DNA of 64,000 nucleotides. Origin: Bacteroidales bacterium (GTDB lineage: Bacteria > Bacteroidota > Bacteroidia > Bacteroidales > Paludibacteraceae). Numbering within the stretch: position 1 is the first letter of the stretch; each line of letters opens with the position of its first letter. The stretch is from positions 19,690 through 83,689 of the forward strand of contig CAAGHA010000079.1 of NCBI GenBank assembly GCA_900769555.1. The letters run 5' to 3'. Of this stretch, positions 1-7,670 are shown one piece after another. The notes below the pieces were generated by a model. That model was not told the origin of the DNA, did no database searches, and saw nothing but the letters and a program-made list of their open reading frames with translations. A program made the position numbers and the translations under genes.

Positions 1-63
1 GAATAATATTATCTTTAAAAGAATAACAATCTTCAAATAATTTCTATCCTATTTTTGCAATAT

Positions 64-157
64 GTAATAGGGTCATTTTATAAATGTTATTTTATAGATG
101 TTGCCTATAATAGCTTACAGAGCGAGACTGATTGAGAAATTAGTCTCGTTTCATTTT
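64..157 (+). ncRNA. candidate small structured RNA
   Basis: A -7-like box TATTTTTG lies at 50-57. About 94 nt between its expected start point and a strong terminator (123-157) hold no reading frame. The stretch can fold into a stem: ATAGG (67-71) with CCTAT (104-108), CAT (74-76) with ATG (98-100), and seven A/T pairs closing a GTT loop. The terminator hairpin follows, so the layout is promoter, hairpin, terminator. No -33 TTTG is seen at the usual distance. The structure could instead be the 3' end of a gene left of the window. No known RNA family is recognised. Confidence 0.35.
123..157 (+). terminator. intrinsic terminator
   Basis: An 11-bp stem (123-133 with 138-148, one G-T pair) with a 4-nt loop is followed by TTTCATTTTTT. 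It ends transcription coming from the left, ahead of the tetR-type promoter. Confidence 0.75.
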
Positions 158-176
158 TTGAATTGGGGTGCGAAAA

Positions 177-207
177 TTTGGATAATTAATTTTTATTGCT
201 ACATTTG
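177..207 (+). promoter_or_regulatory. promoter of the efflux operon
   Basis: TTTG (177-180), a 19-nt spacer and TACATTTG (200-207) match the Bacteroidota -33/-7 consensus. The expected start is near 214, about 40 nt before the TetR start codon. Confidence 0.75.
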
Positions 208-217
208 TAACAAAATT

Positions 218-237
218 GTCTAACAATACTGTTAAAC
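218..237 (+). promoter_or_regulatory. candidate TetR operator
   Basis: A 20-bp imperfect palindrome with core TAACA-N4-TGTTA (221-234) and eight of ten pairs complementary sits just after the expected transcription start and before the TetR gene. The position suits autorepression of the whole operon. This is inferred from symmetry and location only. Confidence 0.45.
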
Positions 238-252
238 AAAATATTGAAGAGT

Positions 253-879
253 ATGAGCGAGTTAGAGAAACAGAGTAATGTGCAGAAGATATTGGTGGCG
301 GCTGAGCAAGAATTTTTGACCAAAGGTTTTGACGGTGCGCGCACCACTTCTATCGCGAAAGCGGCAGGGGTGACGCATGCAATGTTGCATTACTATTTTC
401 GTACAAAAGAGCAACTTTTTGAGCGGATTTTGGATGAAAAGGTCAGTGTTATGTCTAAGGTGCTCTTCCCTGCTTGGGGTGATCCTGATCTGCCATTTTT
501 AAATCGTCTTACGATGATTATTTCTGCTCATTTTGATTTTTTGGTGGAAAATCCGTTATTGCCAAGGTTTTTAATTAACGAAATTTTGTCGAGACCGGAG
601 CGGTACGAATTGTTACAAAGTCGTATAAGTCAATATGCCGGAGTTGTTTTTGATAATTTGCAAACTGAAATTACTAAGTCGGTAGAGAAAGGTGAGATTC
701 TTCCTGTCGATGGTAAAATGTTGTTCATCAATGTTATGTCTCTCAATGTTTTTACCTTTATTGCCTATCCGTTATTGGAAACTGCGATGGGGGATTTGAT
801 GGCTGATAGAGAGCGTTTTTTGGCTATCCGCAAGGCAGAGAATATTGAAGTTATTATGAGTAGAATTTTGAAAAGATAA
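253..879 (+). CDS. TetR/AcrR family transcriptional regulator
   Basis: The 208-residue protein has an N-terminal helix-turn-helix of the TetR type: a TTSIAKAAGVTHAMLHYYF segment at about residues 29-47, followed by KEQLFE. The rest is helical and should form the ligand-binding and dimer domain. I chose ATG at 253; a TTG nine bases upstream is also in frame but is less likely. It is the first gene of a packed operon encoding an ABC efflux pump, so it probably represses that operon and responds to a toxic substrate. The arrangement resembles E. coli cecR (ybiH) beside ybhGFSR. The inducer is unknown. Confidence 0.9.
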   Translation: MSELEKQSNVQKILVAAEQEFLTKGFDGARTTSIAKAAGVTHAMLHYYFRTKEQLFERILDEKVSVMSKVLFPAWGDPDLPFLNRLTMIISAHFDFLVENPLLPRFLINEILSRPERYELLQSRISQYAGVVFDNLQTEITKSVEKGEILPVDGKMLFINVMSLNVFTFIAYPLLETAMGDLMADRERFLAIRKAENIEVIMSRILKR

Positions 880-884
880 GTGAT

Positions 885-2159
885 ATGAGAACTTTTTTTA
901 CCCTATTTTTTGTCGTTTCCTGTGCTGTGATTCAGGCTCAGTCTCTTGAGGAATGCAGGCAATTGGCGCGCGACCACTATCCGGAGATTAGGAAGTATAA
1001 CCTTATCGATGCTTCTGAACAATATACTTTATCCAATGCAACACGTTCGTGGTTGCCGCAAGTGGTTTTGTCCGGACAGGCTACCTACCAAAGTGCCACA
1101 CCAACTTATCCGGAGGCGTTTAAATCCATCTTGACGGCAAACGGTATGGATATGTCCGGCATTAGAAATGATCAGTATAAGTTGGCTGTTGATGTGACCC
1201 AAAATATTTGGGATGGGGGAAAGTCAAAGGCTAATCGTGCTGTGGCTGAGGCTGATGCAACTGAACAGAGGAGTCAAGCTGATGTTGCTCTCTATGATTT
1301 GCAGTCTCGAGTGGATAACCTTTTTTTCAGTATTCTTCTCCTTGATGAGCGTGTTTCGCAAACAAAAACGTTGATAGAGGTGTTGGAGAGCAATCTAAAC
1401 AGAATGCGCACCTATTGCAAGAATGGAGTGGTAAGGCAAGCTGATGTTGATCTTGTTGAGGCTGAGTTGTTGTGTGCCAAGCAGACTTTGGGGCAAGTGA
1501 CTGCGATGCGTATGAATTACCGTACGATGTTGGAGTTGTTTATCGGCAAGTCGTTGCATGCTGATACCTTGGAGCGTCCTCAGATGCCTGAGATTGCTGC
1601 TCGTAATGTAGAGCGTCCGGAATTGTCGATGTTTGCAGCTCAAAAGCGGAGGCTGGAGGCTCAGCAAAAGGCTCTCAACTCATCTGTTGTCCCTTGTTTC
1701 TATGCCTTTGCCCAAGGTTATTATGGTTATCCCGGATTGGATATGTTTAAGAGTATGATCTCTAATGATTGGACCTTTAATGCAATTGTCGGCATAAGAA
1801 TGAATTGGAATATCGGAGCGTTTTACCTGAAACAAAACAATTTTGAAACGTTGGAAATTGCAAAACAGAAAATTGCACTTCAAGAGGAGGTTTTCATTTT
1901 TAATTCACACTTGCAGATTGTACAGCAAGATGGTGAAGTGGTGCGTTTACAAAAGGCTTTGGAGGATGATAATCGTATTGTTGAATTACGGCGCTCGGTT
2001 CGTTTGGCAGAGGAGTCTAAATTGGCCAATGGTGTCATTGATGCCACCGATTTGTTGAAAACTATTTCAAAAGAAACTGAGGCAATGTTGAATAAATCAA
2101 CGCATGAAATTGAATTATTACAGGCTGTTTATAGGCTTAAAACAATATTAAATCAATAG
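885..2159 (+). CDS. TolC family outer membrane efflux protein
   Basis: The 424-residue protein starts with a signal peptide (MRTFFTLFFVVSCAVIQAQS) and has the two long helical repeats of outer membrane efflux proteins. These are rich in Q, N and E heptads, for example around residues 75-220 and 330-420. It should trimerise into the outer membrane channel and periplasmic tunnel for the pump encoded downstream. It begins 5 bp after the TetR stop and ends 4 bp before the adaptor gene, so it is in the same operon. The E. coli ybhGFSR operon has no porin of its own, whereas here a dedicated one is included. Confidence 0.9.
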   Translation: MRTFFTLFFVVSCAVIQAQSLEECRQLARDHYPEIRKYNLIDASEQYTLSNATRSWLPQVVLSGQATYQSATPTYPEAFKSILTANGMDMSGIRNDQYKLAVDVTQNIWDGGKSKANRAVAEADATEQRSQADVALYDLQSRVDNLFFSILLLDERVSQTKTLIEVLESNLNRMRTYCKNGVVRQADVDLVEAELLCAKQTLGQVTAMRMNYRTMLELFIGKSLHADTLERPQMPEIAARNVERPELSMFAAQKRRLEAQQKALNSSVVPCFYAFAQGYYGYPGLDMFKSMISNDWTFNAIVGIRMNWNIGAFYLKQNNFETLEIAKQKIALQEEVFIFNSHLQIVQQDGEVVRLQKALEDDNRIVELRRSVRLAEESKLANGVIDATDLLKTISKETEAMLNKSTHEIELLQAVYRLKTILNQ

Positions 2160-2163
2160 ATTT

Positions 2164-3048
2164 ATGAAACGAATTTTCTATCTTTTTATTCCGTTTTTTG
2201 TGCTATCGTGTGGCGAAGAGAAAACGTTTGATGCGCAAGGAACATTTGATGCCACAGAGATTGTTGTTTCTTCTGAGGCTACAGGACGCATTCTTAATTT
2301 TGAAGTGGAAGAGGGTGCGAGTGTCTCCGCCGGAGAGATGGTGGGGGTGATAGATACGCTCCCTATCTTTCTTCAACGTAAACAACTTCTGGCACAACAG
2401 TCGGCTTTGTTGAAGTCTCGTCCGGATGTAGAAAAACAGGTGGCTTCTTTGAAGGAGCAGATCGCTACTCAAAACGTAGAGTTGCAGAGAGTTGAAAATA
2501 TGCTTCGTGACGGGGCTGCAACGCCTAAACAGAAAGATGATTTGCAGGCGAAAATCAGGCTCTTGGAGAGTCAGTTGTCTGCTACGCTCTCTTCGTTAGA
2601 CAAGAATACCTCATCCATCAATAGCAATGTCTCTGCATTGGAGGCTCAGATAGAGATATTGGACGATCGCTTGGCTAAATGCCGTATCGCATCTCCAATC
2701 AATGGTGTTGTGTTGGTGAAGTATATGGAGGCGGGTGAATTGGCGGCTGTTGGTAAACCGCTGATGAAAGTGGCAGACCTTAATAATATTTTTCTGCGTG
2801 CCTATTTTACTTCCGCTCAGTTGGCAAATCTTAAGTTAGGGGATACCGTGACCGTAGTTGCTAATTTTGGAGGTGAGGCTCGGTTTGATTATAAGGGTGA
2901 AATCTCGTGGATCTCGGACGAGAGCGAATTTACACCGAAAACGATACAGACGCAAGATTCTCGTGCCAATTTGGTTTATGCTGTGAAAATTAAGGTTCAG
3001 AATGACGGACGGTTAAAAAACGGTCTTTCCGGCGAAGTAAAATTGTAG
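2164..3048 (+). CDS. HlyD family efflux adaptor (lipoprotein)
   Basis: A 294-residue periplasmic adaptor. The N-terminus carries a lipobox (FVLSC, Cys16), so it is probably anchored in a membrane by lipid. Residues about 30-60 and 175-205 form the two halves of the lipoyl-like domain (ATGRILNFEVEEGASVSAG and ASPINGVVLVKYMEAGE). Between them is a long coiled-coil hairpin (about 65-165) rich in L, Q, E and K. A C-terminal beta-barrel follows. It would link the ABC permeases to the TolC-like porin. It resembles YbhG and the YhiI type of adaptor. The gene is 1 bp from the following ATPase gene. Confidence 0.9.
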   Translation: MKRIFYLFIPFFVLSCGEEKTFDAQGTFDATEIVVSSEATGRILNFEVEEGASVSAGEMVGVIDTLPIFLQRKQLLAQQSALLKSRPDVEKQVASLKEQIATQNVELQRVENMLRDGAATPKQKDDLQAKIRLLESQLSATLSSLDKNTSSINSNVSALEAQIEILDDRLAKCRIASPINGVVLVKYMEAGELAAVGKPLMKVADLNNIFLRAYFTSAQLANLKLGDTVTVVANFGGEARFDYKGEISWISDESEFTPKTIQTQDSRANLVYAVKIKVQNDGRLKNGLSGEVKL

Positions 3049-3049
3049 T

Positions 3050-3949
3050 ATGGAGGCTATAGTAATAGATAATTTATCAAAGAGTTATGGCAAGGTTAAG
3101 GCTCTTGACAACGTCTCGTTTTCGGTGCGTAATGGAGAACTATTCGGACTGATTGGTCCGGATGGAGCCGGGAAAACGACTTTGTTTAGGTTGCTGACAA
3201 CTTTACTGACGCCCGATTCTGGTAGTGCCAAGGTGGCTGGTTGGGATGTCGTTGATGATTATCTTGCTATTCGCTCATGCGTGGGATATATGCCGGGAAC
3301 TTTTTCTCTTTATCAAGATTTGACGGTAGAAGAGAATTTGAATTTCTTTGCCGCTCTTTTTGGTGCCTCTGTCAGGGATTCATACGAGTTAGTAGAGCCT
3401 GTTTATAAGCAGATTGAACCCTTCAAAAATCGTCGTGCCGGTAAATTGTCGGGTGGTATGAAGCAGAAATTGGCTCTTTCATGTGCTTTGATACATCGTC
3501 CTAAAGTTTTGTTTTTGGACGAACCTACAACCGGTGTCGATGCGGTCTCTCGTAGCGAGTTTTGGTCTATGTTGGCGGATTTAAAACAGCGAGGAATCAC
3601 CATTTTGGTCTCTACACCCTATATGGATGAAGCTTCCCTTTGCGATCGTATTGCATTGTGCAATGAGGGGCGTCTGCTGGGGTTAGATTCTCCGCATCAA
3701 TTGGTGGCTTCATTTCAATCGCCTCTTTGGGCTATTCGTGCCAAAAATATGTATGCTTTGCTCGAAGTGGCTCGCAGATTCGAGGGCGTAACGGAGTGTT
3801 ATCCTTTTGGTGAATTTCATCATTTGGTAGTGACTGATGCTTTTGACGCAGAGAAGTTTGCTCGGCAAATGAATCGTTGCGACGATTTTGTAATGTGTGA
3901 GGCTCATCCTACCATTGAGGATCTCTTTATTAAATTAATGAAACGATGA
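3050..3949 (+). CDS. ABC transporter ATPase, subunit 1 (degenerate Q and H motifs)
   Basis: A 299-residue ATP-binding protein of the ABC-2 (drug/polysaccharide) type. Walker A is GPDGAGKTT (36-44), the signature LSGGMKQ (133-139) is canonical and Walker B is VLFLDE (153-158). Two motifs are altered: the Q-loop position reads GYMPG instead of GYxxQ, and the switch histidine is Pro190 (STPYMDEA). About 80 extra C-terminal residues follow the core. Its stop overlaps the next start (ATGA at 3946-3949). In E. coli YbhF two such ATPases are fused in one chain; here they are separate. It probably forms a heterodimer with the next product. Confidence 0.92.
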   Translation: MEAIVIDNLSKSYGKVKALDNVSFSVRNGELFGLIGPDGAGKTTLFRLLTTLLTPDSGSAKVAGWDVVDDYLAIRSCVGYMPGTFSLYQDLTVEENLNFFAALFGASVRDSYELVEPVYKQIEPFKNRRAGKLSGGMKQKLALSCALIHRPKVLFLDEPTTGVDAVSRSEFWSMLADLKQRGITILVSTPYMDEASLCDRIALCNEGRLLGLDSPHQLVASFQSPLWAIRAKNMYALLEVARRFEGVTECYPFGEFHHLVVTDAFDAEKFARQMNRCDDFVMCEAHPTIEDLFIKLMKR

Positions 3950-4686
3950 ATGAGGTTGTTATATCAGTCAGAAATCTAACAAAGTGCTTTGGCAACTTTA
4001 CAGCGGTTAATAATATATCGTTTGATGTGTTGCGGGGAGAGATATTTGGATTCTTGGGCGCAAATGGTGCCGGAAAAACCACTGCAATGCGTATGTTGTG
4101 TGGATTGAGTTTTCCTACCTCAGGAAGTGGGAGCGTGGCCGGCTTTGATGTGATGAAAGAGGGGGAGCAGATAAAGCAACATATTGGGTATATGAGTCAG
4201 CGTTTTTCGCTCTATAATGACCTAACGGTTGGAGAGAATATTCAACTTTTTGCTGGAATATATAACTTGTCTAAAGCTCAGACGGAACAGCGTTCCTGCC
4301 AACTTTTAGAACGGTTGAATTTTTCTTCTGAACGTAATACGCTTGTGGGGGCTTTGCCTCTTGGGTGGAAACAAAAACTTTCGTTTGCTATCGCCAATAT
4401 TCATGAGCCTAAGGTGGTTTTTCTGGATGAACCCACCGGTGGTGTAGATCCTTTGACAAGACGTCAATTTTGGGAGTTAATCTACGAGACGGCTGAAAAG
4501 GGAACCACGATTTTTGTTACCACTCATTATATGGACGAGGCTGAGTATTGTTCGCGTGTATCTATAATGGTTGATGGTGAGGTGAGAGCTCTTGATACAC
4601 CTCGGAATTTAAAAAGAGAATTTGCCGCAGAATCTATGGACGAAGTCTTTCGGGTCATAGCTCGTGGTGCAAAACGGTGCGATTAG
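3946..4686 (+). CDS. ABC transporter ATPase, subunit 2 (degenerate signature)
   Basis: A 246-residue ATPase with intact Walker A GANGAGKTT (38-46), Q-loop Gln85 (GYMSQRFSLY), Walker B VVFLDE (157-162) and switch His194 (TTHYMDEAE). The signature that should read LSGGQ is LPLGWKQ (137-143). It therefore supplies the good nucleotide site but a poor signature, the opposite of its partner. Translation is coupled to the previous gene by a 4-base overlap, and the permease start follows 1 base after the stop. Family knowledge points to export of small hydrophobic compounds; the substrate cannot be read from the sequence. Confidence 0.92.
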   Translation: MNEVVISVRNLTKCFGNFTAVNNISFDVLRGEIFGFLGANGAGKTTAMRMLCGLSFPTSGSGSVAGFDVMKEGEQIKQHIGYMSQRFSLYNDLTVGENIQLFAGIYNLSKAQTEQRSCQLLERLNFSSERNTLVGALPLGWKQKLSFAIANIHEPKVVFLDEPTGGVDPLTRRQFWELIYETAEKGTTIFVTTHYMDEAEYCSRVSIMVDGEVRALDTPRNLKREFAAESMDEVFRVIARGAKRCD

Positions 4687-4687
4687 T

Positions 4688-5785
4688 ATGGGATTTAGTA
4701 ATTTTTTTGCCTTCGTTAAGAAGGAGTCATTACATATTATAAGGGATACGAGAACAATGCTTATTGTTATGTGTATTCCCATTTTGTTAATGGTTTTATT
4801 TGGATTTGCTATTTCAACCGAAGTAAACAACGTTAATGTTGCTGTGGTGGCGCCTAATAGAACCGATGGAGTAGAGGAAGCTGTCGATAAGATGGCTCGT
4901 AATAACTATTTTTCTTTCATTGGCTATATCGACAATTCGGAGATAGATAAATATTTGCGTTCCGGTAAAGTGGGGGCAGTGGTTGTCTTCGATAAAGATT
5001 TTGATCGATATTTGGCGCATTTCTTGAATGGGATTCCGGTGAAACCTATCATTCAAATCATTGTTGATGCCTCCAATGTAAATACGGCCGGCTCTGCTAC
5101 ACTCTATTTGCAAAATGTTTTGTTAGATAAGGCTTCGCAACAAATGTTGTTTGAGACAAGGTTGTTGTTTAATCCGCAAATGAAATCTGCCTACAATTTT
5201 GTACCGGGAATTATGGGACTTGTCTTTATTTTGGTGTGTGCAATGATGACTTCAGTCTCTATTGTCAGAGAAAAAGAGGTTGGGACAATGGAGGTCTTGT
5301 TGGTCTCGCCTGTCAGACCCTTTAAAATCGTTTTTGCTAAAATGATTCCCTACTTTTTGATATCTTGCATTGTCTTGATATTGATCCTCTTGTTGGCGCG
5401 TTATTTGCTTGATGTACCTATGTCTGGTGGAGTTGGGGGTATTTTTCTCCTCTCGCTGCTATATTTGGTGCTATCCCTCTCTTTAGGACTGCTTATCTCT
5501 ACGATTGCAGAAACGCAGGTAGCAGCTCTACTTATTTCTGCCATGGTGATGATGATGCCTATTTTGATGTTGTCCGGAATGTTGTTCCCGATTGAAAATT
5601 TGCCAACTTTCTTTCAGGTAGTCTCAAATATCGTCCCTGCACGTTGGTACATAGATGCTATTCGTAAAATGATGATCCAAGGACTGTCGCTCCTTGACGT
5701 GTGGAAAAATTGTTTGATATTGGCGGGTATGACTCTCATGTTGATTGTCGTATCGCTCAAAAAGTTTAACGATAAACTGGAATAA
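4688..5785 (+). CDS. ABC-2 type permease (YbhS-like)
   Basis: A 365-residue membrane protein with the ABC-2 layout: an N-terminal membrane segment (about residues 15-40, ending GFAISTEVNN), a large periplasmic domain, then five hydrophobic segments from about residue 170 to the end. The VREKEVGTMEVLLVSPV element after the second segment is typical of this permease family. I chose ATG 4688 rather than the in-frame GTG at 4664, because 4664 lies inside the ATPase gene and the shorter form begins with the usual MGFSNFFAFVKKE. It is paired with the following permease. Confidence 0.9.
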   Translation: MGFSNFFAFVKKESLHIIRDTRTMLIVMCIPILLMVLFGFAISTEVNNVNVAVVAPNRTDGVEEAVDKMARNNYFSFIGYIDNSEIDKYLRSGKVGAVVVFDKDFDRYLAHFLNGIPVKPIIQIIVDASNVNTAGSATLYLQNVLLDKASQQMLFETRLLFNPQMKSAYNFVPGIMGLVFILVCAMMTSVSIVREKEVGTMEVLLVSPVRPFKIVFAKMIPYFLISCIVLILILLLARYLLDVPMSGGVGGIFLLSLLYLVLSLSLGLLISTIAETQVAALLISAMVMMMPILMLSGMLFPIENLPTFFQVVSNIVPARWYIDAIRKMMIQGLSLLDVWKNCLILAGMTLMLIVVSLKKFNDKLE

Positions 5786-5789
5786 TAGT

Positions 5790-6893
5790 ATGAGAGCTTT
5801 TATTGTTTTACTTCAAAAAGAGTTTTTGCAAATTCGGCGAAATTCTTTCCTTCCGAAACTGATAATTGTATTCCCGATTATGGTAATGCTCCTTATGCCG
5901 CTTATCATGACCATGGATGTGCGTAATGTTAATGTGGCTATGGTCGATCAGGATCAATCTTCCACCTCTGCTCGTATCGCTTCTCATATCAATGCTTCAG
6001 ACTATCTCTGTTTATCTATCGCTACAACTGAATATCCAGAGGCGATGTTTGCCTTAGAAAGGGGAGAGGTGGATGTGATTGTGCAAGTGCCTAATCGGTT
6101 TGAACAATCTCTGATGTTGGATTCCCCTATGAAAATTGGTATAACAGCTAATGCTGTTAATGCTACAAAAGGGGCATTGGGTATGCAATATGTTGTGCAG
6201 ACGATTGCTTTCTCCTTGTCGGAACTGACAGAAGAGGCCGGCAGAACCAATGTGTCGGAACTAATATCCATCGAAAATCGCTTTAATCCAACTCTCAACT
6301 ATAGACATTATATGATTCCGGCATTGATGATTATCCTCTTTATCTTGATATGCGGTTTCCTTCCTGCTCTTAGTATTGTTGGAGAAAAGGAGAAGGGTAC
6401 AATTGAGCAGATTAATGTAACTCCTGTCTCTCGATTGGTTTTTACGCTCTCAAAACTTATCCCGTATTGGATAATCGGAATGTTTGTCCTTACTATTGCG
6501 ATGATTGTGGCCAAACTTGTTTATGGATTATCTCCCGTTGGAAATGTCGGACTCATCTATTTAGGGGCTGCTCTATTTATTTTGGTTATCTCTGGTTTTA
6601 GCCTTACTATCGCAAACTTGTCTGAGACAATGCAACAAACCATGTTTGTAATGTTCTTTTTTATCATGAATTTTATGTTGCTTAGCGGTTTGCTTACTCC
6701 GGTTGATTCTATGCCTCTTTGGGCGCAAAATATTACATTGTTTCTTCCTCCTCGTTATTTCGTGGATATCTTGCGTGCTGTCTATTTAAAAGGGGCCGGA
6801 TTTATTGATTTGCAGAGTTCATACTTTGCCTTGCTTCTTTTCGCTCTCTTTTTTAATTTCTTGGCGATAGTGACTTACAAAAAGAGAAGTTAA
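5790..6893 (+). CDS. ABC-2 type permease (YbhR-like)
   Basis: A 367-residue paralogue of the preceding permease: one N-terminal membrane helix, an extracytoplasmic domain, then a five-helix C-terminal block with VGEKEKGTIEQINVTPVSR. The chosen ATG at 5790 begins MRAFIVLLQKEFLQIRRN, a standard start for this family; an in-frame start at 5745 would overlap the previous gene. With the partner permease it should form the membrane channel of the pump. A short AAGTT/AACTT hairpin followed by T residues at about 6886-6905 may weakly end the operon. Confidence 0.9.
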   Translation: MRAFIVLLQKEFLQIRRNSFLPKLIIVFPIMVMLLMPLIMTMDVRNVNVAMVDQDQSSTSARIASHINASDYLCLSIATTEYPEAMFALERGEVDVIVQVPNRFEQSLMLDSPMKIGITANAVNATKGALGMQYVVQTIAFSLSELTEEAGRTNVSELISIENRFNPTLNYRHYMIPALMIILFILICGFLPALSIVGEKEKGTIEQINVTPVSRLVFTLSKLIPYWIIGMFVLTIAMIVAKLVYGLSPVGNVGLIYLGAALFILVISGFSLTIANLSETMQQTMFVMFFFIMNFMLLSGLLTPVDSMPLWAQNITLFLPPRYFVDILRAVYLKGAGFIDLQSSYFALLLFALFFNFLAIVTYKKRS

Positions 6894-7214
6894 TGAACTT
6901 TTTTCTAAAATAGAGGTAACCCTTTCAAAAAATAACTTAGAATTATAAGAATTTCCGCCAACGATTTAGTCTTTATATTTTATTTGAACAAACTTATCAA
7001 GTAATACATACCGAAAAAATCTAATTTCAAAGACCTATCTGATGGCTTTATTAAGATGGTGCAGAAAAAGATTAATTTAAGACCGAGAGAAAATTTGATT
7101 TTTTTCGCTCCTAAAGATGAGTTCTTTAAACATTTTATTTAATTTCGCACTTGCTATTGGACTCTACAAAAATGTTAATTTGTAGAATTTTATAAAAAAG
7201 ATATGAAAAAACTT
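6894..7214. other. gene-free stretch between efflux operon and rpsU
   Basis: No convincing gene is present. A short open frame (about 7005-7140, plus strand, no good start codon) reads through a 70-bp repeat at 7095-7164. A small hairpin CTACAAA/TTTGTAG lies at about 7164-7185. The remainder is A/T-rich and ends at the rpsU promoter. Confidence 0.6.
7095..7164 (+). repeat. diverged 70-bp repeat, copy A
   Basis: Aligned by hand without gaps to 23071-23140, it differs at 13 of 70 positions. Both copies share the core GCTCCTAAAGA and end in GACTC, and both lie upstream of a gene but well before its promoter. Origin is unknown; a decayed end of a mobile element is possible. Confidence 0.6.
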
Positions 7215-7245
7215 TTTGCGAATCAAAAAATATTGTCTATTTTTG
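7215..7245 (+). promoter_or_regulatory. promoter of rpsU
   Basis: TTTG (7215-7218), a 19-nt spacer and TATTTTTG (7238-7245) match the consensus exactly. About 45 nt of A-rich leader follows to the start codon. Confidence 0.75.
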
Positions 7246-7296
7246 CAGTCGCTTTTAAAAGAAAATAAAAATAAAAAAATAAAATAGAAAAAAATT

Positions 7297-7488
7297 ATGA
7301 TCGTAGTACCGGTAAAAGAAGGCGAAAATATTGAAAAAGCCTTGAAAAAATTTAAAAGAAAGTTTGAAAAAACAGGTGTAATTAAAGAATTACGTAACAG
7401 ACAACAATTTGAAAAACCTTCAGTTGTTAAGCGTCAACAAAAGATTCATGCAATCTACGTACAACAACTTAAGAGATCAGAAGAATAA
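7297..7488 (+). CDS. rpsU: 30S ribosomal protein S21
   Basis: The 63-residue basic protein reads MIVVPVKEGENIEKALKK and continues with KRKFEKTGVIKELRNRQ, the S21 (bS21) family. It is a late-assembling protein of the 30S head/platform that sits near the anti-Shine-Dalgarno region of 16S rRNA. In Bacteroidota S21 helps to hide that region. Length is normal for the phylum. It has its own promoter 50 bp upstream and its own terminator 22 bp downstream, so it is transcribed as a single gene. Confidence 0.97.
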   Translation: MIVVPVKEGENIEKALKKFKRKFEKTGVIKELRNRQQFEKPSVVKRQQKIHAIYVQQLKRSEE

Positions 7489-7510
7489 TTAGATCTGTTT
7501 TATAAGATAG

Positions 7511-7543
7511 GAGGATACGTTTTACACGTATCCTCTTTTTTTG
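7511..7543 (+). terminator. rpsU terminator
   Basis: A 10-bp perfect stem (7511-7520 with 7526-7535) and a 5-nt loop are followed by seven T residues. Confidence 0.9.
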
Positions 7544-7623
7544 TTGGTAGAGAATTTAACGTAGCCTATATCCTTAAAAAATATAAAAATCATTTCTTAA
7601 CTGCATTTTTTTTGGGAATCGTA

Positions 7624-7653
7624 TTGTTAAATAAAAAATAATTCCTATATTCG
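7624..7653 (+). promoter_or_regulatory. promoter of the recombinase gene
   Basis: TTG (7624-7626), a 19-nt spacer and TATATTCG (7646-7653), a slightly off-consensus -7 box, lie 17 bp before the start codon. Confidence 0.5.
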
Positions 7654-7670
7654 TCTCTATACTTAAGACG

